The notes below the pieces were generated by a model, which made no database searches, was not told where the DNA came from, and saw only the letters and a program-made list of their open reading frames with translations. Of a stretch of DNA of 33,399 nucleotides, positions 7,417-14,589 are shown one piece after another. Each line of letters begins with the position of its first letter. The first letter of the stretch is position 1. Origin of the DNA: Candidatus Campbelliibacteriota bacterium (lineage in GTDB: Bacteria > Patescibacteriota > Minisyncoccia > Phycocordibacterales > UBA1006); NCBI GenBank assembly GCA_947311725.1, contig CAMZLR010000040.1, positions 1 through 33,399 on the forward strand, written 5' to 3'. Both the position numbers and the translations under genes were made by a program.

Positions 7417-9267
7417 ATGAACAATACATCACAAGAAAATGATAAAAAGGTATTAAATAATAGTGCTAATAAAAAGACATTCCAAAGCCGTTATAATAAT
7501 CAATCACATAGAAAATATAAAAAACAAGGTAAAACAAAAAACAATACAAAAACAGTCAAACATGGGGTTCCACCATTAAATGATAATGATATAAGAGTTA
7601 TTCCATTAGGTGGTGTTGAACAAGTTGGTCAAAATATGAATATCATCGAAACAAAAGATGATATATTTATAGTCGATATTGGAATTGAATTTTCAAACAC
7701 AGAAGAAACACCTGGGGTTGACTATATAATTCCTAATATTAAATATTTATTAGATAAAAAAGAAAAAATCCGTGGTGTATTTATTACTCATGGTCACCTT
7801 GATCACATAGGAGCATTTCCATATATAATAGATCAACTTGGATATCCTCCTGTATATTGTGGATTATTAACAAAATGGATGATAGATAAAAGAAATTCAG
7901 AGTTTCCTCATCTAGAAAAATTAACATACAATGTAGTCGAACCAGGGCAACGTGTAACTGTTGGTCCGAATGAAATGAAAGTGCAGGTATTTCATGTAAC
8001 ACACTCTATTCCAGATGCACTTGGTTACTCCTTTGAAACAAAAGAAGGTAATATTATTTTTGCTGGAGATACTAAATTAGAACATATAGGAGGAGCACCA
8101 ATACAACTTGAATACGATTCATATGGAAAATTAGAACACGGAGATCAAAAAAATCTATTATTCCTTTCTGATTCCACAAATTCAGAGCAACCTGGTTGGT
8201 CAAAAAATGAGGGTGCCATAATAGAAAATATTATTGAATTAATAGCTGAAGCAAAAAATAGGGTATTTCTTGGAACTTTTGCTTCTCAAATTGTACGAAT
8301 AACAGCAATAATGGATGGAGCACATAAATATGGAAAAAAAATAGTTCTTGAGGGTAGATCAATGAAAACAAATGTAGATATTTGTATTAAATCTGGTAGA
8401 TGGACTCCACCAAAAGGTTTAATTATTACAGCAGATGAGGCAAAAAATATTGCTCCCGATAAATTAGTATATCTTTTAACTGGATCACAAGGTGAGGAGT
8501 TCGCTGCGCTAATGAGAATTTCAATGAAAAGACATCCAAAAATCAGATTTACAAGTCGTGATACAGTAATATTATCTTCTTCTGTAATTCCAGGAAACAA
8601 CAAAGCTGTTAGAAAATTAAAAGATAATCTTTCACGCCATGACCTACGGATAGTGCAATATAGAACAAGCGATATACATGCATCTGGTCATGGTAATCAA
8701 GATGAATTACTTTGGATTCAAAAAACAATTAACCCAAAGTTCTTTGCTCCTATACATGGACACCACTCAATGTTACGTGCACATGCACAAGCTGTTATTG
8801 AAAGAAATAATTATCCTAAAGAAAATATAATAGTTGTTCCAGAAAATGGTTCTGTAATAGATGTAAATAGAAATTCATTTAAAGTACATAAAGCCAAGGC
8901 ACCTAATAATATGACTGTTGTAGAAGGTTTCAGGGTTGGAGATATACAAGATGTTGTAATTAAAGACAGGAAAACGTTAACTAATGAAGGTATTTTTGTA
9001 GTAATCGCTACAATAGATATAAAAAATGGTAGACTAAGAAAATCTCCAGATATAATTTCTAGAGGTTTTGTATATTTACGTGATTCTCAAAAACTTATAA
9101 ATGAAACACGTAATCTAGTTAAAAAAACAATAGTAAAACATGCAAGTCATCAAAAGCCTATCAACTTTGATGTAATAAAAAAACATGTTACTGATGATGT
9201 AGCAAGGTTCCTTGTCCAAAACACAGGTAAAAGACCTATTGTTATACCAGTTATTTTAGGTATATAA
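7417..9267 (+). CDS. rnj: Ribonuclease J
   Basis: A metallo-beta-lactamase/beta-CASP nuclease that performs 5'-3' exonucleolytic and endonucleolytic RNA decay and processing in the cytoplasm. Its N-terminal ~55 residues are a basic, Asn/Lys/Gln-rich extension, common in RNase J homologues. The beta-lactamase core starts at IRVIPLGGVEQVGQN, with the Zn-binding HGHLDH motif at about residue 126, VTHSIPDALG, and FAGDTKLE. The beta-CASP portion includes FLGTFASQIVR and LLTGSQGEE, and the late HGHHSMLRAHAQ motif is present near 448. The C-terminal domain (about 500-616) is complete. At 616 residues it is of typical length. It has its own terminator and is not in an operon. Confidence 0.95.
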   Translation: MNNTSQENDKKVLNNSANKKTFQSRYNNQSHRKYKKQGKTKNNTKTVKHGVPPLNDNDIRVIPLGGVEQVGQNMNIIETKDDIFIVDIGIEFSNTEETPGVDYIIPNIKYLLDKKEKIRGVFITHGHLDHIGAFPYIIDQLGYPPVYCGLLTKWMIDKRNSEFPHLEKLTYNVVEPGQRVTVGPNEMKVQVFHVTHSIPDALGYSFETKEGNIIFAGDTKLEHIGGAPIQLEYDSYGKLEHGDQKNLLFLSDSTNSEQPGWSKNEGAIIENIIELIAEAKNRVFLGTFASQIVRITAIMDGAHKYGKKIVLEGRSMKTNVDICIKSGRWTPPKGLIITADEAKNIAPDKLVYLLTGSQGEEFAALMRISMKRHPKIRFTSRDTVILSSSVIPGNNKAVRKLKDNLSRHDLRIVQYRTSDIHASGHGNQDELLWIQKTINPKFFAPIHGHHSMLRAHAQAVIERNNYPKENIIVVPENGSVIDVNRNSFKVHKAKAPNNMTVVEGFRVGDIQDVVIKDRKTLTNEGIFVVIATIDIKNGRLRKSPDIISRGFVYLRDSQKLINETRNLVKKTIVKHASHQKPINFDVIKKHVTDDVARFLVQNTGKRPIVIPVILGI

Positions 9268-9291
9268 AAACACGAATTATTCGTGTTTTTA
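9266..9291 (+). terminator. RNase J terminator
   Basis: AAAAACACGAAT / ATTCGTGTTTTT perfect hairpin with U-tract, starting at the stop codon. Confidence 0.9.
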
Positions 9292-9306
9292 TATACCTAA
9301 AATTTA

Positions 9307-9431
9307 TTAAAAATGTAGCGGAGCGGAATTTTTAACAACGTTAGGGATATACGAAGTTTTTCTGGAACGTAGTGGAAGAAAAATTTGGAGAAATGGCAAA
9401 GCTGAGCCATTTCTTGTATACCCCTTGTTAT
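9307..9431. repeat. Hairpin-rich repeat A of the cassette island
   Basis: Several nested hairpins. TTAAAAAT/ATTTTTAA encloses the 13-base loop GTAGCGGAGCGGA (9315-9327). An outer imperfect stem pairs ACAACGTTAGGGATATACGAAG (9335-9356, the first part) with CTTGTATACCCCTTGTTAT (9413-9431). Inside it are TTTTTCT/AGAAAAA around loop GGAACGTAGTGGA, and AGAAATGGC/GCCATTTCT. The result is a branched, cloverleaf-like fold. Further related sequence (GAACGCAGTGGA) continues to about 9490. G+C content is clearly above the surroundings. Confidence 0.75.
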
Positions 9432-9521
9432 ATAACCCGAACAGAACGCAGTGGAGTGAGAGCGTAGCGTGGCTTGAGTTGATTTTGAGCATATCAATTG
9501 TAAAAAAATAATTTCCCGTTT

Positions 9522-9908
9522 TTACTTCACAATTTTTGGAATTTTATCACGAGGCACTTTTCTAACTTCCACTTTAGTTTTACCAAGAATTTTGGCTTTG
9601 ACGAGTCTGTGTAAACCATCAAGAATTAACCAACGACCTTTATTCTTCATAATATCAATAGGATATGATAAATCAGCTTTCATAGTTCTGTTATATTCTT
9701 CTTGGTGGTTTTCGGAAAAATTGATTACATCATTTGGCTTTAAATCGTAATATCCTTTTTTTGTACTCCAAAAAGGAATTTCAAAATGCCACTCTAATTC
9801 TTTGATATCAATTTTTTCGACAGGCACATCTAAATCCCAGACTTTCTTTTCAGACCAACTAAAGTCAAAGCCAACTTCTTCAATTATTTTTGGTAAAACT
9901 TTCTTCAT
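9522..9908 (-). CDS. ParB/Srx-fold domain protein
   Basis: A 128-residue single-domain protein. The motif WLILDGLHRLVKAKILGKTKVEVRKV (residues about 92-117) matches the DGxHR core of the ParB/sulfiredoxin nuclease-like fold, and the preceding D-x-K-x-N-D stretch fits this group. No helix-turn-helix or centromere-binding domain is present, so it is not a chromosomal ParB. It lies alone inside the repeat island, flanked by repeats A and B. The flanks themselves are complementary (TTTGAGCA at 9484 and TGCTCAAA at 9975). Base composition and context suggest transfer. A nuclease, CTPase or DNA-modification role is possible; none is demonstrated. Confidence 0.7.
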   Translation of the reverse strand: MKKVLPKIIEEVGFDFSWSEKKVWDLDVPVEKIDIKELEWHFEIPFWSTKKGYYDLKPNDVINFSENHQEEYNRTMKADLSYPIDIMKNKGRWLILDGLHRLVKAKILGKTKVEVRKVPRDKIPKIVK

Positions 9909-9995
9909 AGTTTTTTAGAAAAGTGCTAAATTTATATATCTTACGGAGGGAAATTATTTTTTTATCCTTATTTTTGCTCAAACTCAATTTCATAT

Positions 9996-10146
9996 AATGT
10001 CCCGCGAATATGCGACGTTTCCGTAGCGATAGCGGAGGAAATGTGGGCGGATTAGCCGTATATGCGTTGTTGTAAGAAGTTCCGTGTATATTTCTTACTT
10101 AGCTTTAGTATATCATATTATTCGCCCACGTATATTCGCGGACATT
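9996..10146. repeat. Hairpin-rich repeat B of the cassette island
   Basis: The outer stem pairs the AATGTCCCGCGAATATGCG arm (9996-10014) with 10129-10146 (CGTATATTCGCGGACATT) with one bulge and one mismatch. Next inward, GTGGGCG (10043-10049) pairs with CGCCCAC (10123-10129). Sub-hairpins: TTTCC/GGAAA around the loop GTAGCGATAGCGGA (10023-10036), and GTAAGAA/TTCTTAC (10072-10078, 10092-10098). It looks like a copy in which further sequence was inserted or nested. The span 9909-10341 contains repeats B and C and no gene. Confidence 0.75.
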
Positions 10147-10263
10147 GTTAAAAATGTAGCGGAGCGGAATTTTTAACAACGTTCCAGTATATGCGATGTT
10201 TACACGAAATGAAGTGGAGTGTAAATTTGGGTGAAAGTCTGCAAGACTTGAACCTCATATACT
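10146..10263. repeat. Hairpin-rich repeat C of the cassette island
   Basis: TGTTAAAAAT/ATTTTTAACA (10-bp stem) around the same 13-base loop GTAGCGGAGCGGA (10156-10168). The following branched fold has outer stem AGTATATG (10186-10193) / CATATACT (10256-10263), hairpin TTTACAC/GTGTAAA around loop GAAATGAAGTGGA, and AAGTCT/AGACTT. The order and shape of elements match repeat A, although stem sequences differ and are compensated on the other arm. Both A and C are followed on the right by CTTGAGTTG. Confidence 0.75.
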
Positions 10264-10341
10264 ATGTTATGTGAGGGTGAGCAAGGTACGAGCGAAAGTG
10301 CAACGTCCCCTTGAGTTGGAAACCTTTTTTATGTTAATTGT

Positions 10342-10740
10342 TTAGAAATTTAGGTTTCCTTTTAATGAGATTGGCTTGAGCCCCTCTATTTCAACTGAAT
10401 TGGGTTGATTTGGTATATTATTCAAAATAAAAATCTTCTTTTTAAGGATATATGCGAAAGCCATTTCCAAAAAAGTATTTGCTCCGATATAATTCTCGAC
10501 ACCATTTTTAGAATAATTAGCAATCAAAATTGCATCCGATTCTCTAATTTTTTCAATGTGCTTATCAATAAAGTCTTGTTTCATATCCGCCTGTTCTTGC
10601 TTGCTTAACTTTGAATAATCAGTACCAGTTCCTTCTTTACTAGGAGTAAATACTTTGAAACCTAAATTTTCTAATTCCTTTTTCAACTGCTCAATGTCTG
10701 AAAAAAAATTCATTGAACCACAGATTGTTATTGTTTTCAT
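10342..10740 (-). CDS. Nucleoside 2-deoxyribosyltransferase-like protein
   Basis: The 132-residue protein starts TITICGSMNFFSDIEQL, the Rossmann-like opening of the nucleoside 2-deoxyribosyltransferase/DUF4406-type superfamily. Later come a DAILIANYSKNG segment and IGANTFLEMAFAYILKKKIFIL, where the Glu of the xGxxTxxEMxxA motif would be the nucleophile in true transferases. The fold suggests binding or cleavage of nucleosides or nucleotides; substrate is unknown. It is the second single gene in the repeat island, between repeats C and D, with its own complementary flanks (TTGGAAAC at 10316, GTTTCCAA at 10771). Such proteins are common in mobile and defence-rich regions, but that is context only. 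Confidence 0.72.
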   Translation of the reverse strand: MKTITICGSMNFFSDIEQLKKELENLGFKVFTPSKEGTGTDYSKLSKQEQADMKQDFIDKHIEKIRESDAILIANYSKNGVENYIGANTFLEMAFAYILKKKIFILNNIPNQPNSVEIEGLKPISLKGNLNF

Positions 10741-10784
10741 AATGCTGTTAATTTAAATGTCTTAAAAAATGTTTCCAATTTCAC

Positions 10785-10875
10785 ATAACGTGCCGCGGAG
10801 CGGAATGTAGTATGACAGCGGATGTATCCGCGGCACGTTATTCGGGAGTGTAGCGGAGCGGAATTCCAGAATAAC
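10785..10875. repeat. Hairpin-rich repeat D of the cassette island
   Basis: A perfect 15-bp inverted repeat, ATAACGTGCCGCGGA (10785-10799) and TCCGCGGCACGTTAT (10827-10841), then a second stem GTTATTC (10837-10843) / GAATAAC (10869-10875) whose loop again holds GTAGCGGAGCGGA (10850-10862). GCGGAGCGGA also occurs in the first loop. The two stems share bases 10837-10841 and are therefore mutually exclusive. Repeat D marks the right end of the island; the rest of 10741-11070 holds only the tiny ORF at 10951. Confidence 0.72.
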
Positions 10876-10950
10876 TGGTTATTATACAAACTAATCGACT
10901 AATTAGATGTATAATTTGTATCTTATCCAAACTTTTGATATAATTAAGTT

Positions 10951-11013
10951 ATGGAAGAAATACTTGATAAAACAGATAAAATATTAAAAAATAAATCGAC
11001 TATTATTTTTTAA
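10951..11013 (+). CDS. Twenty-codon leaderless ORF (microprotein or gene remnant)
   Basis: ATG at 10951 opens MEEILDKTDKILKNKSTIIF and stops at TAA 11011-11013. TG-A-TATAAT sits exactly six bases upstream (TATAAT 10939-10944), the same geometry as the window's real genes. The peptide is charged, helical-looking, with no recognised family. Because it lies at the edge of the repeat island, it may be the 5' stub of a gene whose body was lost. It may also be a real microprotein, or a chance ORF behind a real promoter. Confidence 0.4.
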   Translation: MEEILDKTDKILKNKSTIIF

Positions 11014-11070
11014 TATACCAAAATTATATCACTGATTATATTTTTAAACAAATATATAGTAATCAAAATT

Positions 11071-12180
11071 TTATATTAAAAACTCAACAACATCTCCATC
11101 TTTTACAATATACTCTTTTCCTTCTATACGAAGAATTCCACTTGCACGAGCCTCAGTAAAAGACCCAACGCTGATTAACTTATCCCATTCAATTACATTT
11201 GCACGTATAAAATTTTTCTCGAAATCTGTATGTATAGCTGAGCCCGCTTGTGGTGCTGTTGCTCCTTCTTTTATTGTCCAAGCTCTTGTCTCTTTTATCC
11301 CAGTTGTAAAAAATGTAATAAGCCCAAGAAGTTTATACGATTTTTGTATAAGTTCATCTATACCATCCTTATGTCCAATATCATTTGATATAATTTTTTT
11401 TTCATCTTCTTCAAATTCAGATAGATCATATTCTGTCTTTGCATCTAAAATCACAAACTGAGATCCAGAATTAACTATTTCGTCAACAACACTATTAAAA
11501 ATATTTTTATCATTTTCATCTAAATTATTACCTCCTGTTTTCTTATTTAATCCATAAATAACAGGCTTCATTGTAAGAAGTTGTAACTGTTTAACAACTT
11601 TCATCTCATCATCATTAAAGCTAATAGTATTAACAAATTTCTCATCTTCTAACACAGAAATAATCTTTTTATAAATATTATCTTCAAAAATAGCCAATTT
11701 ATCACCCCTTTTGACATCACGAGATATTCTTGAGACTCTATTTTGTATAAGTTCAAGATCAGATAAAATAAGTTCCATATTAATTATCTTAATATCACGT
11801 AACGGATCTATACTCCCATATACATGTATTTGTTCTGTAGATGTATCATCTTCAATAGAAAATATTCTCACAATATGTAAAATTGCATCGACTTCTCTAA
11901 TATTTGAAAGAAACTTGTTTCCGAGGCCTTCACCTTTTGAAGCACCTTCAACAAGACCAGCAATATCAACAAATTCTATAACAGCTGGAATAATCTTCTC
12001 TGTATTTGAAAAGTTAGATAACTTATATAAACGATCATCCGGAACAGCAACAACACCAACGGAAGGATCAATAGTGCAAAATGGATAATTCTCACAAGGA
12101 ACTGACTTTTTTGTAAGTGCACTAAACAATGTTGATTTTCCAACATTAGGTAACCCTACTATGCCAATAGATAACGACAT
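11071..12180 (-). CDS. ychF: Ribosome-associated GTPase/ATPase YchF
   Basis: An Obg-family P-loop protein (369 residues, normal length) that binds ribosomes and prefers ATP. G1 is GLPNVGKST (residues 8-16), G3 DIAGLVEGASKGEGLGNKFL, and the G4 region is YGLNKKTGG in place of NKxD, consistent with relaxed nucleotide specificity in YchF. The TGS domain is at the C-terminus (ITFFTTGIKETRAWTIKEGATAPQAGSAIH, about 280-369). It follows the 12187-12435 gene with only six bases between, so the two are one transcription unit. Confidence 0.95.
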   Translation of the reverse strand: MSLSIGIVGLPNVGKSTLFSALTKKSVPCENYPFCTIDPSVGVVAVPDDRLYKLSNFSNTEKIIPAVIEFVDIAGLVEGASKGEGLGNKFLSNIREVDAILHIVRIFSIEDDTSTEQIHVYGSIDPLRDIKIINMELILSDLELIQNRVSRISRDVKRGDKLAIFEDNIYKKIISVLEDEKFVNTISFNDDEMKVVKQLQLLTMKPVIYGLNKKTGGNNLDENDKNIFNSVVDEIVNSGSQFVILDAKTEYDLSEFEEDEKKIISNDIGHKDGIDELIQKSYKLLGLITFFTTGIKETRAWTIKEGATAPQAGSAIHTDFEKNFIRANVIEWDKLISVGSFTEARASGILRIEGKEYIVKDGDVVEFLI

Positions 12181-12186
12181 AACTTA

Positions 12187-12435
12187 TTATTTTTGTTTTG
12201 ATTGCCAAGAAATCATCATTTTTTGAATTTCTGCTTGATGTTGACGCATAACTTGCATCATAGCAACTTGTTCGTTTTGACCTTGTTTTTTCTTTGATTC
12301 AATTTCTTTCTGAATTTTTTTAAAAAAATCAGGATTTTCTGATACCAAAGCTATAATCATATCTTGTTGGTCTTTTGGTAAATTCTTCATCTTTGATTGA
12401 ACCATTTTTTTAACTAAAAAATCTTTTACTCCCAT
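12187..12435 (-). CDS. Small conserved-looking hypothetical, upstream of ychF
   Basis: An 82-residue, Lys/Gln/Met-rich soluble protein with no recognised family. It is predicted mostly helical; the C-terminal half (KKIQKEIESKKKQGQNEQVAMMQVMRQ, residues about 39-65) could form a coiled coil. TATAAA lies seven bases before the ATG, so this is probably the leaderless first gene of the operon with ychF. Confidence 0.65.
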   Translation of the reverse strand: MGVKDFLVKKMVQSKMKNLPKDQQDMIIALVSENPDFFKKIQKEIESKKKQGQNEQVAMMQVMRQHQAEIQKMMISWQSKQK

Positions 12436-12568
12436 AATTGTCTTTATATAAATTAACTATTAATATTTAATATATATTAACAAATATACTTGTTTTTACA
12501 ATCAAAAAAACTATTAATGCATTTTATTAAAAATGTGTAATAATTATTAGACATATACGTCATATATT

Positions 12569-13093
12569 ATGAAGACAGAAAACATAAAACAATATAATGA
12601 TCAATTTATGGAATATTACGAAAGATACCATAATGATATTTTTCGTTTCTGTATGATAAAAACAAGCGATAGATCTAGATCACTGGAAATAACACAAGAA
12701 ACATTTATGAGATTCTGGAAATATATTATAAGCGGTAAAGATATAAAACAGGAACGTCCACTTCTATATCGAATAGCAAACAACCTTATAATTGATTCGT
12801 ACCGTAAGAAAAAGGCTATTCTTGTCGAAAATTTCTCATTAGGAAAATATGAAAATAATATTTCAATTGATTATTCTGAAAAACAAGAAAACATATTAGA
12901 CGGTGAACGTATAATAAATATACTGAATGAACTTCCTGATTTAAATAGAGAAATAATAACATTACGTTTTATAAATGATTTTTCTATATCAGAGATAGCT
13001 AAAACAGTTAAACTTGATAATAAAACCGTATCTGTGTATTTGCATAGAGGGATAAAACAATTACGTAAATTAGTAAAAAAATATGAAAGATAA
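12569..13093 (+). CDS. ECF-type RNA polymerase sigma factor
   Basis: 174 residues. Region 2 (about residues 12-75: YHNDIFRFCMIKTSDRSRSLEITQETFMRFWKYI, then RIANNLIIDSYRKKK) provides core binding and -10 recognition. Region 4 (about 115-170: LPDLNREIITLRFINDFSISEIAKTVKLDNKTVSVYLHRGIKQLRK) is a helix-turn-helix for -35 recognition. Region 3 is absent, as in ECF sigmas. Its stop overlaps the start of the DUF5667 membrane gene by 11 bases, the usual sigma/anti-sigma arrangement. The promoter is unclear: no TATAAT is positioned 6-7 bases upstream, so it may use a different sigma factor, possibly itself. Confidence 0.9.
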   Translation: MKTENIKQYNDQFMEYYERYHNDIFRFCMIKTSDRSRSLEITQETFMRFWKYIISGKDIKQERPLLYRIANNLIIDSYRKKKAILVENFSLGKYENNISIDYSEKQENILDGERIINILNELPDLNREIITLRFINDFSISEIAKTVKLDNKTVSVYLHRGIKQLRKLVKKYER

Positions 13094-14549
13094 CAACGAA
13101 CAATTTGAAAACTTCATACGGGATTTCGACACAATAAGAATGACCAATGAAGAAAAAAATATGATTAGAGATAATCTTATTACTTTTACTAATGGATATA
13201 TCCCAAAACGAAGTCCTTATTACAATAAGTTATTATTTTTTAAAAAAACATTTGCAATATCGCTTATTATATTACTAATAATATCTGTATCTAAACCTGT
13301 TTCAGCAAAATCACTACCTGGTGATTTATTATACAATGTAAAAATTATACATGAGGAAATTGAATCTGCTATGATCAATAAACCAGAAAAAAAAGTAGAC
13401 TTTGAAATAAAACGTACAAAAACACGAATACAAGAAGCAGTTGTACTTGCAAAGAACAACAATTTAGATAAAAATAAACAGAAAAAATTAGCAACTGATA
13501 TAAAAAAACATGTTAAAAATATATCAGATGGTATAAGTGATATAAAAAAAGATAATCCAGAAAAAGCACTAGCACTTAATTCAGATCTTAAAACTACATT
13601 AAAAGTTAATTCAATAGCATTAAAAAAAGCGGTAAATGACAATATAGATGAAAGTGTAGGTAAAGAAAAAATAAATACTAATACTAGTAATAAAGAATAT
13701 AATGATGATACAGTTGAAAATAAAGAGGTTGAACAAAATGGTGATAAGGGATCAGATATAACAACTAAAGAAAAAGATGGAAACTTAAATTTTGATAAAA
13801 ACATTAATCATAATAATGGAATACAATCAGATACTGTTAAAAACGAAGTAAAAGATGAAAATTATACTAAAGATAGTAGTAATCTGATACTAGATTCAAT
13901 ATCAGATGACTTAGAAAAAACAAAAATAGTTAGTGACAAGATAGAAAAGGAAATAATATCAGATGAAGCCAGCATAGACATAACAGGTTATAATGAGCCA
14001 GATATAAATGCTGATATTGAAAAAAATACAGAAGAAATAAATAATGAAACTGAAAATGATGATATTATCGATAATAAAAAAGATACAGAAGAAATAAATA
14101 ATGAAACTGAAAATGATGATATTATCGATAATAAAAAAGATACAGAAGAAATAAAAATTTATAATAGCCAAAATAATAAAAATTATATCAATAATACATA
14201 TATCAAAACAGATGAAGAGAATATTAAGAATACAGAAATATCAGAAAGTATACAATCAGAAATAATTTCATTAGAGAATGTACTTGAAGCAGAAAAAAGG
14301 TTGAAATTCCTACTAGAAGAATTAGGAAAAGCTAGAGATGAATCTGAATTAAATAGAATAAAAGATCTAATAGAGAAAAAACAATTAGGAAAAGCATATG
14401 TAGAAATACAGAGAGAAGTAGAGAAAATAACAGAAATAAAATTATTAAAAGAGTTAGGAATAGATGATAATATAAAAACAATAGATAATCCTGATATGAA
14501 TACAGAAATTAATTTACAAGATGCTAATAATATAAAAGAAGAAATATAA
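13083..14549 (+). CDS. DUF5667 membrane protein, probable anti-sigma partner
   Basis: 488 residues. Cytoplasmic N-terminus (1-50), one TM helix (about 54-73), then SLPGDLLYNVKIIHEEIESAM and a helical segment to about 170 that resembles DUF5667, a domain found in predicted anti-sigma/extracytoplasmic proteins. Residues about 185-390 are a low-complexity Asp/Glu/Asn/Lys linker including a 19-residue tandem repeat. A charged helical C-terminus (about 395-450) follows. The layout and overlap with the sigma gene suggest a transmembrane regulator that holds the sigma factor until an envelope signal arrives. No zinc-binding HxxxCxxC anti-sigma motif is seen. ATGAAAGATAA makes the overlap, with no Shine-Dalgarno. 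Confidence 0.75.
   Translation: MKDNNEQFENFIRDFDTIRMTNEEKNMIRDNLITFTNGYIPKRSPYYNKLLFFKKTFAISLIILLIISVSKPVSAKSLPGDLLYNVKIIHEEIESAMINKPEKKVDFEIKRTKTRIQEAVVLAKNNNLDKNKQKKLATDIKKHVKNISDGISDIKKDNPEKALALNSDLKTTLKVNSIALKKAVNDNIDESVGKEKINTNTSNKEYNDDTVENKEVEQNGDKGSDITTKEKDGNLNFDKNINHNNGIQSDTVKNEVKDENYTKDSSNLILDSISDDLEKTKIVSDKIEKEIISDEASIDITGYNEPDINADIEKNTEEINNETENDDIIDNKKDTEEINNETENDDIIDNKKDTEEIKIYNSQNNKNYINNTYIKTDEENIKNTEISESIQSEIISLENVLEAEKRLKFLLEELGKARDESELNRIKDLIEKKQLGKAYVEIQREVEKITEIKLLKELGIDDNIKTIDNPDMNTEINLQDANNIKEEI
14025..14155. repeat. 57-base coding tandem repeat (2.3 copies)
   Basis: Two near-perfect 57-base units (14025-14081, 14082-14138; first base differs) plus a partial third copy to 14155. 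Each encodes 19 residues, DTEEINNETENDDIIDNKK. Nucleotide identity at synonymous positions implies recent duplication or slippage; copy changes keep the frame. Confidence 0.9.
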
Positions 14550-14570
14550 GTTTATATTTCTTCTTTTATA
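14531..14570. terminator. Long bidirectional hairpin terminator
   Basis: TATAAAAGAAGAAATATA (14531-14548) pairs perfectly over 18 bp with 14553-14570. It ends the sigma/DUF5667 operon and, from the other strand, the lamin-tail operon. The left arm encodes the last codons of the DUF5667 gene. Confidence 0.8.
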
Positions 14571-14589
14571 TTATTATATAGTTATTATA

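Noticed and set aside
9307-10875. CRISPR array
   Set aside because: The shared motif is 13 bases in loops of differing hairpins, irregularly spaced, with genes between; no regular repeat-spacer pattern and no cas genes.
9300-10880. Canonical integron attC array
   Set aside because: The folded shape and single-gene spacing fit, but the R boxes do not: candidates such as GTTATAT, GTTATGT and GTTAAAA break GTTRRRY, and no tyrosine recombinase (IntI) is in the window.
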